64,000 bases of DNA from Ashinkailepas kermadecensis (GCA_034440615.1 JAOTOM010005101.1:637501-701500), one strand, 5' to 3'; positions 1 to 11,111 are shown, numbered from the stretch's first letter. The notes: a model not told the origin generated them from the letters alone. A program made the numbers and translations.

Positions 1-427
1 GTATAAGAAGCTTAAAGTACACCAGAATGACATCAGATTTACCACAACACAGCGATCAAAATTGTTCACACATATACGATGGTTTTACTTGCACATATCA
101 TTCTTTGTTCCTTGAAATATAATCGGTTTAGCCAGGAATGAGACATAACGTACGGTGGTAATATACTCATCTATGAAAGGAGAGCTCGTGCTTCTGTAAG
201 GTGGCAGACGTCGGCATTACGTCACGATGGACGGATCGTCTCTTCATCGTTCCGGGCGATCACCAGCCTGTTCATCACGCCAGAGAAACCCTTCGAACGC
301 TGCCCGTTCGCCGCCTCCTCCGTGTTACTGCGCAAGACCATTCGGCGGATTGGCGAGCCGCCACCACACCGCACCGTAGCGGTTACACACCTCACCATGT
401 AGTGGCTGATGGCAGCGGCTATGTACT
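1..427. other. flank of first tandem array, no gene seen
   Basis: Mixed-composition sequence before the 43-bp array. I see no coding signature, splice pattern or repeat here. The long open frames that enter it come from the stop-free tandem array downstream. Confidence 0.5.
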
Positions 428-2107
428 GCCAATGGTGACATAACCCAGATCGGTAGAGGCAGGCACAGCCTGCAATGGTGACATAACCCAGATCGCTAGA
501 CTGAGGCACAGCCTGTAATGGTGACATAACCCAGATCGGTAGAGGGAGGCACAGCCTGCAATGGTGACATAACCCAGATCGGTAGACGGAGGTACAGCCT
601 GCAATGGTGACATAACCCAGATCGGTAGACTGAGGCACAGCCTGTAATGGTGACATAACCCAGATCGGTAGAGGGAGGCGCAGCCTGCAATGGTGACATA
701 ACCCAGATCGGTAGACGGAGGTACAGCCTGCAATGGTGACATAACCCAGATCGGTAGACGGAGGAACAGCCTGCAATGGTGACATAACCCAGATCGGTAG
801 AGGCAGGCACAGCCGGCAATGGGGACACAACCCAGATCGGTAGAGGGAGGCACAGCCTGCAATGGTGGCACAACCCAGATCGGTAGAGGGAGGCACAGCC
901 TGCAATGGTGACACAACCCAGATCGGTAGAGGGAGGCACAGCCTGCAATGGTGACACAACCCAGATCGGTAGACGGAGGAACAGCCTGCAATGGTGACAT
1001 AACCCAGATCGGTAGAGGCATACACAGCCGGCAATGGTGACACAACCCAGATCAGTAGAGGGAGGCACAGCCTGCAATGGGGACATAACCCAGATCGGTA
1101 GAGGGAGGCACAGCCTGCAATGGTGGCACAACCCAGATCGGTGGAGGCAGGCACAGCCTGCAATGGTGACATAACCCAGATCGGTAGAGGGAGGCACAGC
1201 CTGCAATGGTGGCACAACCCAGATCGGTAGAGGCATGCACAGCCGGCAATGGTGACATAACCCAGATCGGTAGAGGGACGCACAGCCGGCAATGGTGACA
1301 ACCCAGATCGGTAGACGGAGGTACAGCCTGCAATGGTGACATAACCCAGATCGGTAGACTGAGGCACAGCCTGTAATGGTGACATAACCCAGATCGGTAG
1401 AGGGAGGCGCAGCCTGCAATGGTGACATAACCCAGATCGGTAGACGGAGGTACAGCCTGCAATGGTGACATAACCCAGATCGGTAGACGGAGGAACAGCC
1501 TGCAATGGTGACATAACCCAGATCGGTAGAGGCAGGCACAGCCTGCAATGGTGACACAACCCAGATCGGTAGAGGGAGGCACAGCCTGCAATGGTGGCAC
1601 AACCCAGATCGGTAGAGGGAGGCACAGCCTGCAATGGTGACACAACCCAGATCGGTAGAGGGAGGCACAGCCTGCAATGGTGACACAACCCAGATCGGTA
1701 GACGGAGGAACAGCCTGCAATGGTGACACAACCCAGATCGGTAGAGGGAGGCACAGCCTGCAATGGTGACACAACCCAGATCGGTAGACGGAGGAACAGC
1801 CTGCAATGGTGACATAACCCAGATCGGTAGAGGCATGCACAGCCGGCAATGGTGACACAACCCAGATCGGTAGAGGGAGGCACAGCCTGCAATGGTGACA
1901 TAACCCAGATCGGTAGAGGGAGGCACAGCCTGCAATGGTGGCACAACCCAGATCGGTGGAGGCAGGCACAGCCTGCAATGGTGACATAACCCAGATCGGT
2001 AGAGGGAGGCACAGCCGGCAATGGTGACAACCCAGATCGGTAGACGGAGGTACAGCCGGCAATGGTGACACAACCCAGACCGGTAGAGGCAGGCACAGCC
2101 GGCAATG
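428..2107. repeat. 43-bp tandem array, about 39 copies, with 729-bp higher-order period
   Basis: The 43-bp unit has a constant part (CATAACCCAGATCGGTAGA) and a variable part (e.g. GGGAGGC, CTGAGGC, CGGAGGT, GGCAGGC) followed by ACAGCCTGCAATGGTG. I could write out about 39 successive copies; two are 41 bp. The order of variants repeats: copies 5-21 correspond to copies 22-38, and the marker GACTGAGG occurs at 628 and 1357, 729 bp apart, which equals 17 units minus the 2-bp deletion. The minus strand is open in all three frames only because the unit holds no stop on that strand and 43 is not a multiple of three. No function is claimed; it is a minisatellite. Confidence 0.97.
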
Positions 2108-2469
2108 CACACTGCGTTGTCATCGTGGATCCGTCTGCTGCTGGTCAGACCTTTGCACGGTGGGATCATTGTGATTTAGTCTGAATAAATTTAAGATACG
2201 TTTTTCCTGATGTCTTCACATTTTTCTTCGCTGCACATTATGCTAAAATGTTGGTAGTTTTAAGATACGCTGTTCATCTTAGCTTATCTGTAAGACATCT
2301 GGTTAGAATATTCGCTTAACAGCCATTGCGTGATGTTGATCGTATAGCCCGGGAGCCCGCGCAAATATGCCGTACATTGGATGCCTTAAGTACTGGGCTA
2401 ATAGCTATCAACATTGGGAGCATATCGACATGCACATGTCATAGTTGCATTTAGTCCCATTGCCCTATG
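2108..2469. other. unannotated spacer
   Basis: About 360 bp between the 43-bp array and the next MITE. I see no gene, RNA or repeat. Confidence 0.5.
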
Positions 2470-2477
2470 CCTTCAAT

Positions 2478-3147
2478 CACTAGCGGATCTAGCCCACCGG
2501 TTTGGGGGGACCAACTTTCGGTTTTCGGCGTCAGCCCCCCCCTCCCCTCCCCCAGTGGCGTACCTAGGAATTGCATCAGGGGAGGGGTCGAACGGATTTG
2601 TAGGGTGCCCATTCTCCCACTATTTTTGGTTAAAACCACCGGATTTCGACCACTATTTGGCAAAGGGGCCCATTTAAAAAAGAAAAGAATTAAAATTAAA
2701 ATAGAATAACAATTGACAACATAATTTCCTGTGTAGGGGCCCCAGCCTACCTCTACCGTTCCTATGTTACCGGATTTTGGTTCTTGTTTACCAAAACGTT
2801 CACGTTCACCGTCTTGTACTACGTCAACGTTCGTGCACGTGTACACTGGCGGATCCGATTTTGTCAACTCTTGCCGTAAGCAGAACTTGAGCAGCATGGA
2901 ACCCTCGATGTGTGTCAGAATCTACTATGCTACCATACTGGCTTCCAAACAATTATTTCAAAAAATCCTTTAAAATTGGAGATTCTTTCATCCAGACGCT
3001 ATTTTTTAACCTCGGCAAAAGTTACTGCATTTTAATTTAGTTGACTTCTGTTGGTTTCGGGGGGGGCGAAAAGATACTATGCCCCCCCCCTTTTAAGTGC
3101 TTCGGGGGGACCATGGCCGGAATGGCCCCTCCCTGGATCCGCCAGTG
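2478..3147. mobile_element. hAT-type non-autonomous element (MITE) with 8-bp TSD
   Basis: The element starts CACTAGCGGATC and ends GATCCGCCAGTG, giving a 12-bp terminal inverted repeat with one mismatch. It is flanked by a perfect 8-bp duplication CCTTCAAT (2470-2477 and 3148-3155). An 8-bp duplication with CA...TG ends is the hAT signature. The interior has G-runs and no transposase. A second TIR-like end (CAGTGGCGTACCTAGG) lies inside near 2553, so another related fragment may be nested in it. Confidence 0.88.
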
Positions 3148-3155
3148 CCTTCAAT

Positions 3156-3690
3156 TTCAGTATGCATTCCAGAGATAATACCTGGAAAGCGTTTTCTGAA
3201 TTTGAAGTTGAATTTGAGTACCTGCACAGTCCAGGTGGCATCTCTTCGTCTTACACACCCAGAATGTCGTATGTTTTTCAGGAGTCTTGAGTACGACTTT
3301 CCATTGCACGGATTCACCGGTGAAGAGGTGCGAAAGTTATATGATAGCACGGCGAGGCATCAGTGGCGCCGCCAGGATTCTCTTAAGCGGGCCGACGAAA
3401 AAACATTTAACAAAAAAGAAACAGAAAACGTTTTCGGCACGCTTAGCACGCCGAAAATTTGGGTTTTACGTGGTGAAAATCTCAAAATTTCTTGTTTCCT
3501 CTAGGGTATTTTTGGTTCATAAGTGGAGGGGGGGCGCAAAGGGTCAGCTCTTGGCTGCACCTCTGCGAGGCATCTACACAGCCACCAGGGTAAGCTGCTG
3601 CCAGAGGCCCTGGCCCTGCTGGCTGAGCCCCAGCTGCCTGCCGCCAACACGGAAGCTGTGGGTGACAGCTCCCGCGCCGCCATAGGCAGT
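3156..3690. other. spacer with one MITE-end-like motif
   Basis: No gene recognised. CAGTGGCGCCGCCAGGATTC near 3361 resembles the hAT MITE ends seen elsewhere in the window, but I found no partner end, so it is probably a fragment. Confidence 0.4.
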
Positions 3691-3845
3691 GACAGCTGGC
3701 AGTGGCAGTGACAGCAGTGACAGCTGCAGCAGGAGCAGCAGTAGCAGCAGCGACGGCGACTGCAGCAGTAGCGATGAGTGAGCAGCAACACCAGAAACAG
3801 CAGCAGGGACGGCGACTGCAACAGCGATGAGTTAGCAGCGAGTGT
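3690..3845. repeat. CAG-rich simple repeat with a ~58-bp duplicated block
   Basis: Imperfect CAG/CAGTGA repeats. A block around GACGGCGACTGCAGCAGTAG is repeated once about 58 bp later as GACGGCGACTGCAACAG. The long overlapping open frames are low-complexity and not credible as genes. Confidence 0.75.
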
Positions 3846-4205
3846 TTTCTTTGCGTTCAATGGCATGCCTGTACTGCATTGAGGTGAAATGTTTGCGCTG
3901 GCATATTGCAAAATATATACGTGAAGTAAACCATAGCTGTGTACTGTCACTTGATAAGCCTCATAAGAGGAAACATCAAACTGCGTGCCCATGCATTTCT
4001 CACACGTCACATCTCAAAACACACCGGTTGATCCCGATTCGGTGACCTGTGACAGCAAAGGGAGGTCAAAGGTGGCCAAATATGGCCGGTTAGCATAGTT
4101 CCCTTGGATCGCTCTCAAAGCTACCGTTTTGCTCGGATTGCTTTGAAACCGACTTCAAACGATTCGACTCGATATCTCACGTCACATTAGCGGTAATGAA
4201 TCACA

Positions 4206-4265
4206 CATGGGTCAAGGTCACTAAAAAAGGTCATGCTAGGTCAAATTAAGCCAGGTCAGGTCAAG
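4206..4265 (+). other. cluster of five AGGTCA hexamers
   Basis: AGGTCA occurs at 4215, 4228, 4238, 4253 and 4258 (the last two overlap by one base), and the first lies in TCAAGGTCA. AGGTCA is the nuclear-receptor half-site and TCAAGGTCA the FTZ-F1/SF-1 extended form. The cluster is seen directly; binding is not implied. A related spacing occurs inside the piggyBac-type MITE near 22743-22780, so it may be transposon-derived. Confidence 0.55.
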
Positions 4266-4755
4266 GAAGAAAACATCATAGGAGCACAAATTGATGTAAA
4301 TAGTGTCGTTTTTACACATTTGCAGGAGCTAGATGCCAATTACAATGCATCATAGGCCTGTTAATCGACGCAAACAACATCGGTCCACGTGAGGTAAAAT
4401 GCCTCCGCAGAAGATGGTTCATGACCTAAGATGACTTTCACCAGTGACCTGCTGACATACCTGACTCGTATGTGCCGTATCTAGCCATCATGGTCAATAT
4501 TGATCCCAAACTGACGCCAATACGGCGGACGACAACACAAAAACATTTATAGGACAGAAACTACCGTGCAAAACTTTCGCTATGAAGTCAGCTTTGTGAC
4601 ACGATCTGACCTCAGGCTTTTTCTGACGTCCAAATGTGTCAAATTGACCACTCTATTGGTATTCAAAGTTCAGTTACGCTCCTGTCGATATGTTAGTTAG
4701 CAAATAATCCATGCTAAATCGCAATTTTCCTGGCTGTGCTGTGGGGTCAACGGTC
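4266..4755. other. unannotated spacer
   Basis: About 490 bp with a few further GGTCA-like words but no gene, RNA or ordered repeat that I can support. Confidence 0.4.
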
Positions 4756-4757
4756 TG

Positions 4758-4911
4758 CACGGGGTAGACCGTCTGCTGTGAGGCAGACCGTCTGCTGTGG
4801 GGAAGACCATCTGCTGTGAGGCAGACCGTCTGCTGTGGGCAAGACCGTTTGCTGCGGGGCACACCGTCTGTTGTGAGGCAAATCGGCTGCTGTGGAACAG
4901 ACGGTATGGAC
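4758..4911. repeat. 19-bp tandem array, about 8 copies
   Basis: The unit is AGACCGTCTGCTGTGAGGC with drift (GGGGA, GGGCA endings; the last copies are diverged). Seven to eight units can be read in register. Confidence 0.9.
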
Positions 4912-5204
4912 TACCCACTCCCAGGCAGCGGGTCGGCCAGGCGGCGATGACTGGCCGCCACTGGACTGCAAGACTGGTCGGCAGCGCTGGAGGTGCGGGG
5001 GGGGGGGGTCAGCACGCCGTGACCGGTGTAGGGTTAGTCGTGCGACTGACAAGGTTCCCCGGCCTTCCAGCCATGGAGACGGTGGCTGCCGTACCATGAC
5101 TGCGCAGGATAGCCGGTCATCCATGACACTGCACTGACCAGACAGGCAGCGCCGCACCCGCTGTTGTGGCCTGCACAGCGATCCAGACACCATCGGCGTC
5201 GTCT

Positions 5205-6989
5205 GGTGGTGAGGACACAGCCAGCCGGTCGCCGGTCTGTCCGTACGGTGGTGAGGACACAGCCAGCCGGTCGCCGGTCTGTCCGTCTGGTGGTGAGGAC
5301 ACAGCCAGCCGGTCGCCGGTCTGTCCGTACGGTGGTGAGGACACAGCCAGCCGGTCGCCGGTCTGTCCGTCTGGTGGTGAGGACACAGCCAGCCGGTCGC
5401 CGGTCTGTCCGTCTGGTGGTGAGGACACAGCCAGCCGGTCGCCGGTCTGTCCGTCTGGTGGTGAGGACACAGCCAGCCGGTCGCCGGTCTGTCCGTCTGG
5501 TGGTGAGGACACAGCCAGCCGGTCGCCGGTCTGTCCGTCTGGTGGTGAGGACACAGCCAGCCGGTCGCCGGTCTGTCCGTCTGGTGGTGAGGACACAGCC
5601 AGCCGGTCGCCGGTCTGTCCGTCTGGTGGTGAGGACACAGCCAGCCGGTCGCCGGTCTGTCCGCCTGGTGGTGAGGACACAGCCAGCCGGTCGCCGGTCT
5701 GTCCGTCTGGTGGTGAGGACACAGCCAGCCGGTCGCCGGTCTGTCCGTCTGGTGGTGAGGACACAGCCAGCCGGTCGCCGGTCTGTCCGCCTGGTGGTGA
5801 GGACACAGCCAGCCGGTCGCCGGTCTGTCCGTCTGGTGGTGAGGACACAGCCAGCCGGTCGCCGGTCTGTCCGTCTGGTGGTGAGGACACAGCCAGCCGG
5901 TCGCCGGTCTATCCGTACGGTGGTGAGGACACAGCCAGCCGGTCGCCGGTCTGTCCGTCTGGTGGTGAGGACACAGCCAGCCGGTCGCCGGTCTGTCCGT
6001 CTGGTGGTGAGGACACAGCCAGCCGGTCGCCGGTCTGTCCGTCTGGTGGTGAGGACACAGCCAGCCGGTCGCCGGTCTGTCCGCCTGGTGGTGAGGACAC
6101 AGCCAGCCGGTCGCCGGTCTGTCCGTCTGGTGGTGAGGACACAGCCAGCCGGTCGCCGGTCTGTCCGTCTGGTGGTGAGGACACAGCCAGCCGGTCGCCG
6201 GTCTGTCCGCCTGGTGGTGAGGACACAGCCAGCCGGTCGCCGGTCTGTCCGTCTGGTGGTGAGGACACAGCCAGCCGGTCGCCGGTCTGTCCGTCTGGTG
6301 GTGAGGACACAGCCAGCCGGTCGCCGGTCTGTCCGTCTGGTGGTGAGGACACAGCCAGCCGGTCGCCGGTCTGTCCGTCTGGTGGTGAGGACACAGCCAG
6401 CCGGTCGCCGGTCTGTCCGTCTGGTGGTGAGGACACAGCCAGCCGGTCGCCGGTCTGTCCGTACGGTGGTGAGAACACAGCCAGCCGGTCGCCGGTCTGT
6501 CCACCTGGTGGTGAGGACACAGCCAGCCGGTCGCCGGTCTGTCCGTCTGGTGGTGAGGACACAGCCAGCCGGTCGCCGGTCTGTCCGTACGGTGGTGAGG
6601 ACACAGCCAGCCGGTCGCCGGTCTGTCCGTCTGGTGGTGAGGACACAGCCAGCCGGTCGCCGGTCTGTCCGCCTGGTGGTGAGGACACAGCCAGCCGGTC
6701 GCCGGTCTGTCCGTCTGGTGGTGAGGACACAGCCAGCCGGTCGCCGGTCTGTCCGCCTGGTGGTGAGGACACAGCCAGCCGGTCGCCGGTCTGTCCGTCT
6801 GGTGGTGAGGACACAGCCAGCCGGTCGCCGGTCTGTCCGTCTGGTGGTGAGGACACAGCCAGCCGGTCGCCGGTCTGTCCGTCTGGTGGTGAGGACACAG
6901 CCAGCCGGTCGCCGGTCTGTCCGTCTGGTGGTGAGGACACAGCCAGCCGGTCGCCGGTCTGTCCGTACGATGGTGAGGACACAGCCAGC
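5205..6989. repeat. 42-bp tandem array, about 42 copies
   Basis: The 42-bp unit begins GGTGGTGAGGACACAGCCAG and continues CCGGTCGCCGGTCTGTCCGT plus CT. Copies are nearly identical; the main variable position is the last triplet region (GTCTGG, GTACGG or GCCTGG). The unit is 14 codons long and free of stops in at least five frames, so several overlapping ORFs of 250-750 codons appear on both strands. That pattern, the lack of start context and the absence of any unique protein sequence argue for a minisatellite, not a repetitive protein. Confidence 0.97.
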
Positions 6990-7218
6990 CGTGTGCAGTT
7001 GCTGTTGAGAACACCTATGAAACTGAAGCACACTGGCGCCGGTACACTCATCTAGTCCTCCAGCCGTCTCATCAACTGAGCTCGACAGTCTTTCATCGGG
7101 CATGGATCTCAGCAGCCGGCGCTCATTTGTACGGGGAAAGGCACTTTGGCAGCAGAGGCACTTTGGCAGCAGAAAAGGCGCCGGATCCGGGGTGCCAGCT
7201 GGGTTGGCTTCGTGTCAA

Positions 7219-7637
7219 ACACAGTGCATGACACAGTGCACGACACAGTGCATGACACAGTGCACGACACAGTGCATGACACAGTGCACGACACAGTGCA
7301 AGACACAGTGCACGACACAGTGCACGACACAGTGCATGACACAGTGCATGACACAGTGCACGACACAGTGCATGACACAGTGCACGACACAGTGCATGAC
7401 ACAGTGCATGACACAGTGCACGACACAGTGCATGACACAGTGCACGACACAGTGCACGACACAGTGCACGACACAGTGCATGACACAGTGCACGACACAG
7501 TGCATGACACAGTGCACGACACAGTGCATGACACAGTGCATGACACAGTGCACGACACAGTGCACGACACAGTGCATGACACAGTGCACGACACAGTGCA
7601 TGACACAGTGCACGACACAGTGCATGACACAGTGCAC
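7219..7637. repeat. 12-bp tandem array (TGCAYGACACAG), about 35 copies
   Basis: The unit TGCAYGACACAG is perfect except for the C/T at one CpG/TpG position and one A variant near 7300. C and T copies mostly alternate, with TT, CC and CCC interruptions, so the array is partly a 24-bp dimer. The unit has no stop in any frame, which explains the long ORFs on both strands. Confidence 0.97.
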
Positions 7638-7639
7638 GG

Positions 7640-8280
7640 CGCCGCTGCATGCAGCAGGGTACAGTATGCGCCGTACATACCGAAACACTGCCAACCAGTG
7701 GGCTGTGCATTAGTAATGGGAAGCCACCTAGGCACGCGAATGCCCATCACTGCCAAGAAGGACACTGACAGAACGCCGCTATCGCTAGGCGGCGCCGAGC
7801 CCATCACTGTTCGCATGGCTGTTCCAGCATCCATCTCACCACCTGCAGCCGGATTACAGGGAGCGTGGCTGGCCTTGGTGGGTCAAGGCAGAGATATTGC
7901 CCATCACACTCAACGTCGCCAGTGCGGACGGTGATATGCGAATCACATGCTAGATTCTCGTCAAGCAGCGTTTAGCAACCGAAATCTCCCATCGAAGAGT
8001 TTTCTGAAGAGAAATTGAATGATACTGGTAAACGCAAAATGGGGTTATTACTTCAGTTTATCGCCAACATTTCGCCAACCACCTTCACTAGATAAATATA
8101 GTTCCAGAATACGGACAACTTAGAGAAGGGGATGCTACAATAAGTTGTTGATGCACAGGAGTAGACCGCCCGACTATGACATACACTTTGTGATAACCTC
8201 AAATATTGGTTTAACTTCCGCATCCACACATCGTCAACGTTCTTATCATGCCAGGCAAGGAGGAAAATATGACAAAACGG
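7640..8280. other. unannotated spacer
   Basis: About 640 bp following the 12-bp array. I see no gene, RNA or repeat here. Confidence 0.45.
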
Positions 8281-8282
8281 TC

Positions 8283-8386
8283 AGGTAGGGTAAGACGGGC
8301 ACCAGGTACGGTAAGACGGGCACCAGGTAGGGTAAGACGAGCACCCTTAATTGCAGGTAGGATCAGACGGGCTCCCTTAAGTGCAG
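8283..8386. repeat. 21-bp short tandem repeat
   Basis: AGGTAGGGTAAGACGGGCACC recurs at 8283, 8304 and 8325, with a diverged copy at 8355 after a 9-bp insertion. Confidence 0.8.
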
Positions 8387-8436
8387 CCTAGCAACGGCAA
8401 CTGCTCAAACTTTAGTTTCGCATCCCTCTGTAGTCA

Positions 8437-8490
8437 CGCTCAACTGGCACTGACATGGACAGACCTGTCTCTGTCAGTGCCAGTTGAGCG
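8437..8490. other. perfect 19-bp inverted repeat (hairpin)
   Basis: CGCTCAACTGGCACTGACA (8437-8455) is exactly complementary to 8472-8490. The 16-nt centre holds a further GACAG/CTGTC pair, and GTC/GAC just outside can extend the stem past an A/A mismatch. The size and stem are compatible with a small-RNA precursor, but nothing else supports that. Confidence 0.8.
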
Positions 8491-8794
8491 AGACTCGTTG
8501 CAGCTCTGCAACGAAGCTTATCTTTTTCACAACTTTCCTAAAATGTGCAACACAATTGAAGGCCAATCTGTTTTGTAGAGTAGCCGTGAATTTCACTCGA
8601 TGTGTCCGCCATATCGCGTAATTGCCAGGATTTCACTTCCCTAATTAATACGCTTAGGGACATGCTCTTTCGAGGAAGGCCACCAAAGAGTTGAAGCTGA
8701 AGCTACCGAAGCTGCTCGATTAGAAGAGGTGTGGACCACTCAACACTCAGAGACCACCCACCTGACAATCAAACCTCGGCTGACTGCCAGCCAC

Positions 8795-9505
8795 TGACTG
8801 GATACCGGCCACTGACGGCCTGACCCTGACTGGACACCGGCCACTGACGGTCTGACCCTGACTGGACACCGGCCACTGACGGTCTGACCCTGACTGGACA
8901 CCGGCCACTGACAGTCCGACCCTGGCTGGACACCGGCCACTGACGATCTGACCCTGGCTGGACACCGGCCACTGACGGTCCGACCCTGGCTGGACACCGG
9001 CCACTGACGGCCTGACCCTGACTGGACACCGGCCACTGACGGTCCGACCCTGGCTGGACACCGGCCACTGACGGTCTGACCCTGGCTGGACACCGGCCAC
9101 TGACGGCCTGACCTTGACTGGACACCGGCCACTGACGGTCTGACCCTGACTGGACACCGGCCACTGACGGTCTGACCCTGACTGGACACCGGCCACTGAC
9201 AGTCCGACCCTGGCTGGACACCGGCCACTGACGATCTGACCCTGGCTGGACACCGGCCACTGACGGTCCGACCCTGGCTGGACACCGGCCACTGACGGCC
9301 TGACCCTGACTGGACACCGGCCACTGACGGTCCGACCCTGGCTGGACACCGGCCACTGACGGTCTGACCCTGGCTGGACACCGGCCACTGACGGCCTGAC
9401 CCTGACTGGACACCGGCCACTGACGGTCTGACCCTGACTGGACACCGGCCACTGACGGTCCGACTCTGGCTGGACACCGGCCACTGACGGTCTGACCTTG
9501 GCTGT
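8795..9505. repeat. 32-bp tandem array, about 22 copies, with 288-bp higher-order period
   Basis: The unit is TGACGGTCTGACCCTGACTG plus GACACCGGCCAC. Sub-variants (GGCCTGACC, GGTCCGACC, AGTCCGACC, GATCTGACC; ACTGG or GCTGG) recur in the same order every nine units: the GGCCTGACC..ACTGG variant lies at 8817 and 9105, exactly 288 bp apart. The array begins directly after the integrase AYRSTP region. Because 32 is not a multiple of three and the minus strand is stop-free, all three minus frames read through it. Confidence 0.96.
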
Positions 9506-10216
9506 GGAGTGGAGCGGTACGCCATGAGGAATCGGCGCATATACTGCGGCTAATCCGCACCCTGAATGGCAGCCGCCTATAGCCTTGACGACTCCGTTGA
9601 ACCGTTCCACGGCTCCGGCTCCGCTGGGGTGGTACGGGGTCACCCGTATGTGCTGGATGCCAACTCGTCGTAGGTAGGAGCTGAACTTGGCCGAGGTGAA
9701 CGCCGCACCGTTGTCAGACACAAGTTGTGCAGGATAGCCCTCTCTGCTTGCTACAGTCTCCAGCAACTGGATCAGTGCATGAGAAGATGGATTAGAGCAG
9801 AATCCCACTTCAGGCCACTTATAAAAGTAATCCACCATGACCACGGCGAAGCGATGCCGTTGACCACCGCCCTCCATTGGCCCGATGAAATAAATGCCCA
9901 CCTTCTCCCAGGGCCCGTCAGGGAGCGGCACTGGATTCAAAGGAGCCCTCGCAGGTGAAAATACTTTGTCTGCTGTTGCACAAACAAGACAGCCGCCGAC
10001 ATACCTCTCCACCGCAGAATCGAGCCCTGGCCACCGGAAGTGTGGTCGAAGCCTCTGCTTGGTCCGCACTATTCCTTGGTGGCCGTCGTGTGCAGCCTCC
10101 AGCAGGCGAGCGTGTAGACTAGAAGGAACCACCAGGCGCTCGCCTCGAAAAAATGAGATCTCCCACCACCGCCAGTTCTTCCCTGCATTGGAAGAATGGT
10201 TGCAAGGCTGGCTCAC
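9506..10216 (-). pseudogene. Ty3/gypsy integrase, C-terminally replaced by tandem array
   Basis: The integrase inserts element cDNA into the genome. The N-terminal zinc motif is visible (HDGHQG then CLVC, an H-H-C-C arrangement), followed by the DDE core: Asp in MVDYFYKWPEV, Asp in VSDNGAAF and Glu in AVERFN. The next family motif, AYRSTP, lies in another frame near 9515, so there is a frameshift. The reading then passes into the 32-bp array instead of the integrase C-terminal domain. All three catalytic residues are present, but the protein cannot be complete. Confidence 0.9.
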
Positions 10217-11111
10217 GGTTCCGATGTGGCCACGAGCACGGGATTTGAGCCGCCAGCAATTGCAAGACCAGGTCCGCCTGCACCGTTGCTACGAGCTCGT
10301 CACGCGTTACGGCCTGCAAGATAGCAGTCACTGCAGCCACCACCACCGTCTCGTCATCCGACGCTGCATAGACTGGCGCCGGCAGCCGTGACAGGGCGTC
10401 AGCAGGATTCGACTTACCTTTACGAACTCCACTGTGAAGGAGTATGACATTAGTCTGACAGCCCACCGAGACAGCCCCATACCGGCTCGACCAATGCCAC
10501 TTGCAGTTAACAAGGTCCTGAGGGCGGCGTGGTCAGTTCTGAGGACAAAGTCACGTCCAAAGAGATAGCTATGCCATTTTTCGCACGTCCGCACACAAGC
10601 CAGTGCCTCGCTCTCAGTGACACTGTATCTTCTCTGCGCTTGGTTGAGCGTGCATGACGTAAAGGCGACGACTCGCTCTCCATCTGCATGAATTTGTGTC
10701 AAGACGGCTCCCAGTCCGACATCGCTGGCGTCGGTAGAGACACGCGTCTCAAGCGTGGTGTCGAACATCGCCAGCACATCCGAGTGTAGGATAGTACCTC
10801 GAACATCGTCCAAGGCGTTCGCCATCTCCGACGTCCAGTCGAACGTTGGGGCTTCTTTGCGCAGCTGTTTTCGCAGTGGTTCCACCCTGGTGCTGAAGTT
10901 CGGAACAAACCTGTTGTAGAAGCTCAACATTCCCAACACAGTTTGTAACTGCCGCCTCGAGGCTGGCTGCCTCGAGGCCCTGAACCCGCTCTTCTGAAAC
11001 AGGCAGTCCCCGATCAGAAACGATGAAGCCCAGGAACTCCACGGACGTCACTCCAAGGTGACACTTGTCATGATTGAGCGTGATGTTGTATTTGGACAGT
11101 CGCTGTATCAC
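10140..11111 (-). pseudogene. Ty3/gypsy RT thumb, RNase H and linker
   Basis: Read on the minus strand, 11111-10940 carries the end of the RT (EFLGFIVSDRG). A frameshift leads to 10939-10328 with the connection and RNase H domain (FYNRFVPNFS; STDASDVGLGAVL; TESEALACV; RTDHAAL), and a further shift leads to the NPADALSRLP motif near 10410 that closes RNase H in this group. RNase H removes the RNA template during reverse transcription. At least two frameshifts make it non-functional. Confidence 0.9.

Noticed and set aside
222..2169. Long Cys/Leu-rich ORFs on the minus strand (up to 633 codons)
   Set aside because: They translate the 43-bp array in three frames; period 43 residues equals the DNA period. 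No independent coding sign.
4747..7103. Overlapping ORFs of 250-755 codons on both strands (GGEDTASRSPVCPS-type repeats and others)
   Set aside because: Artefact of a stop-free 42-bp unit. Five frames are open at once, which no real gene would give.
7102..7934. QCMTQCTT / VHDT / CTVS repeat proteins
   Set aside because: The 12-bp unit is open on both strands. Pure repeat translation.
8000..8795. Second LTR of the gypsy element
   Set aside because: I looked for TGTAGTGCCC...GATACTACA. Only GATGCTACAATA near 8135 is similar, and no polypurine tract or LTR body accompanies it.
428..9505. CRISPR-like arrays
   Set aside because: Units are contiguous tandem repeats without unique spacers, and the genome is eukaryotic.
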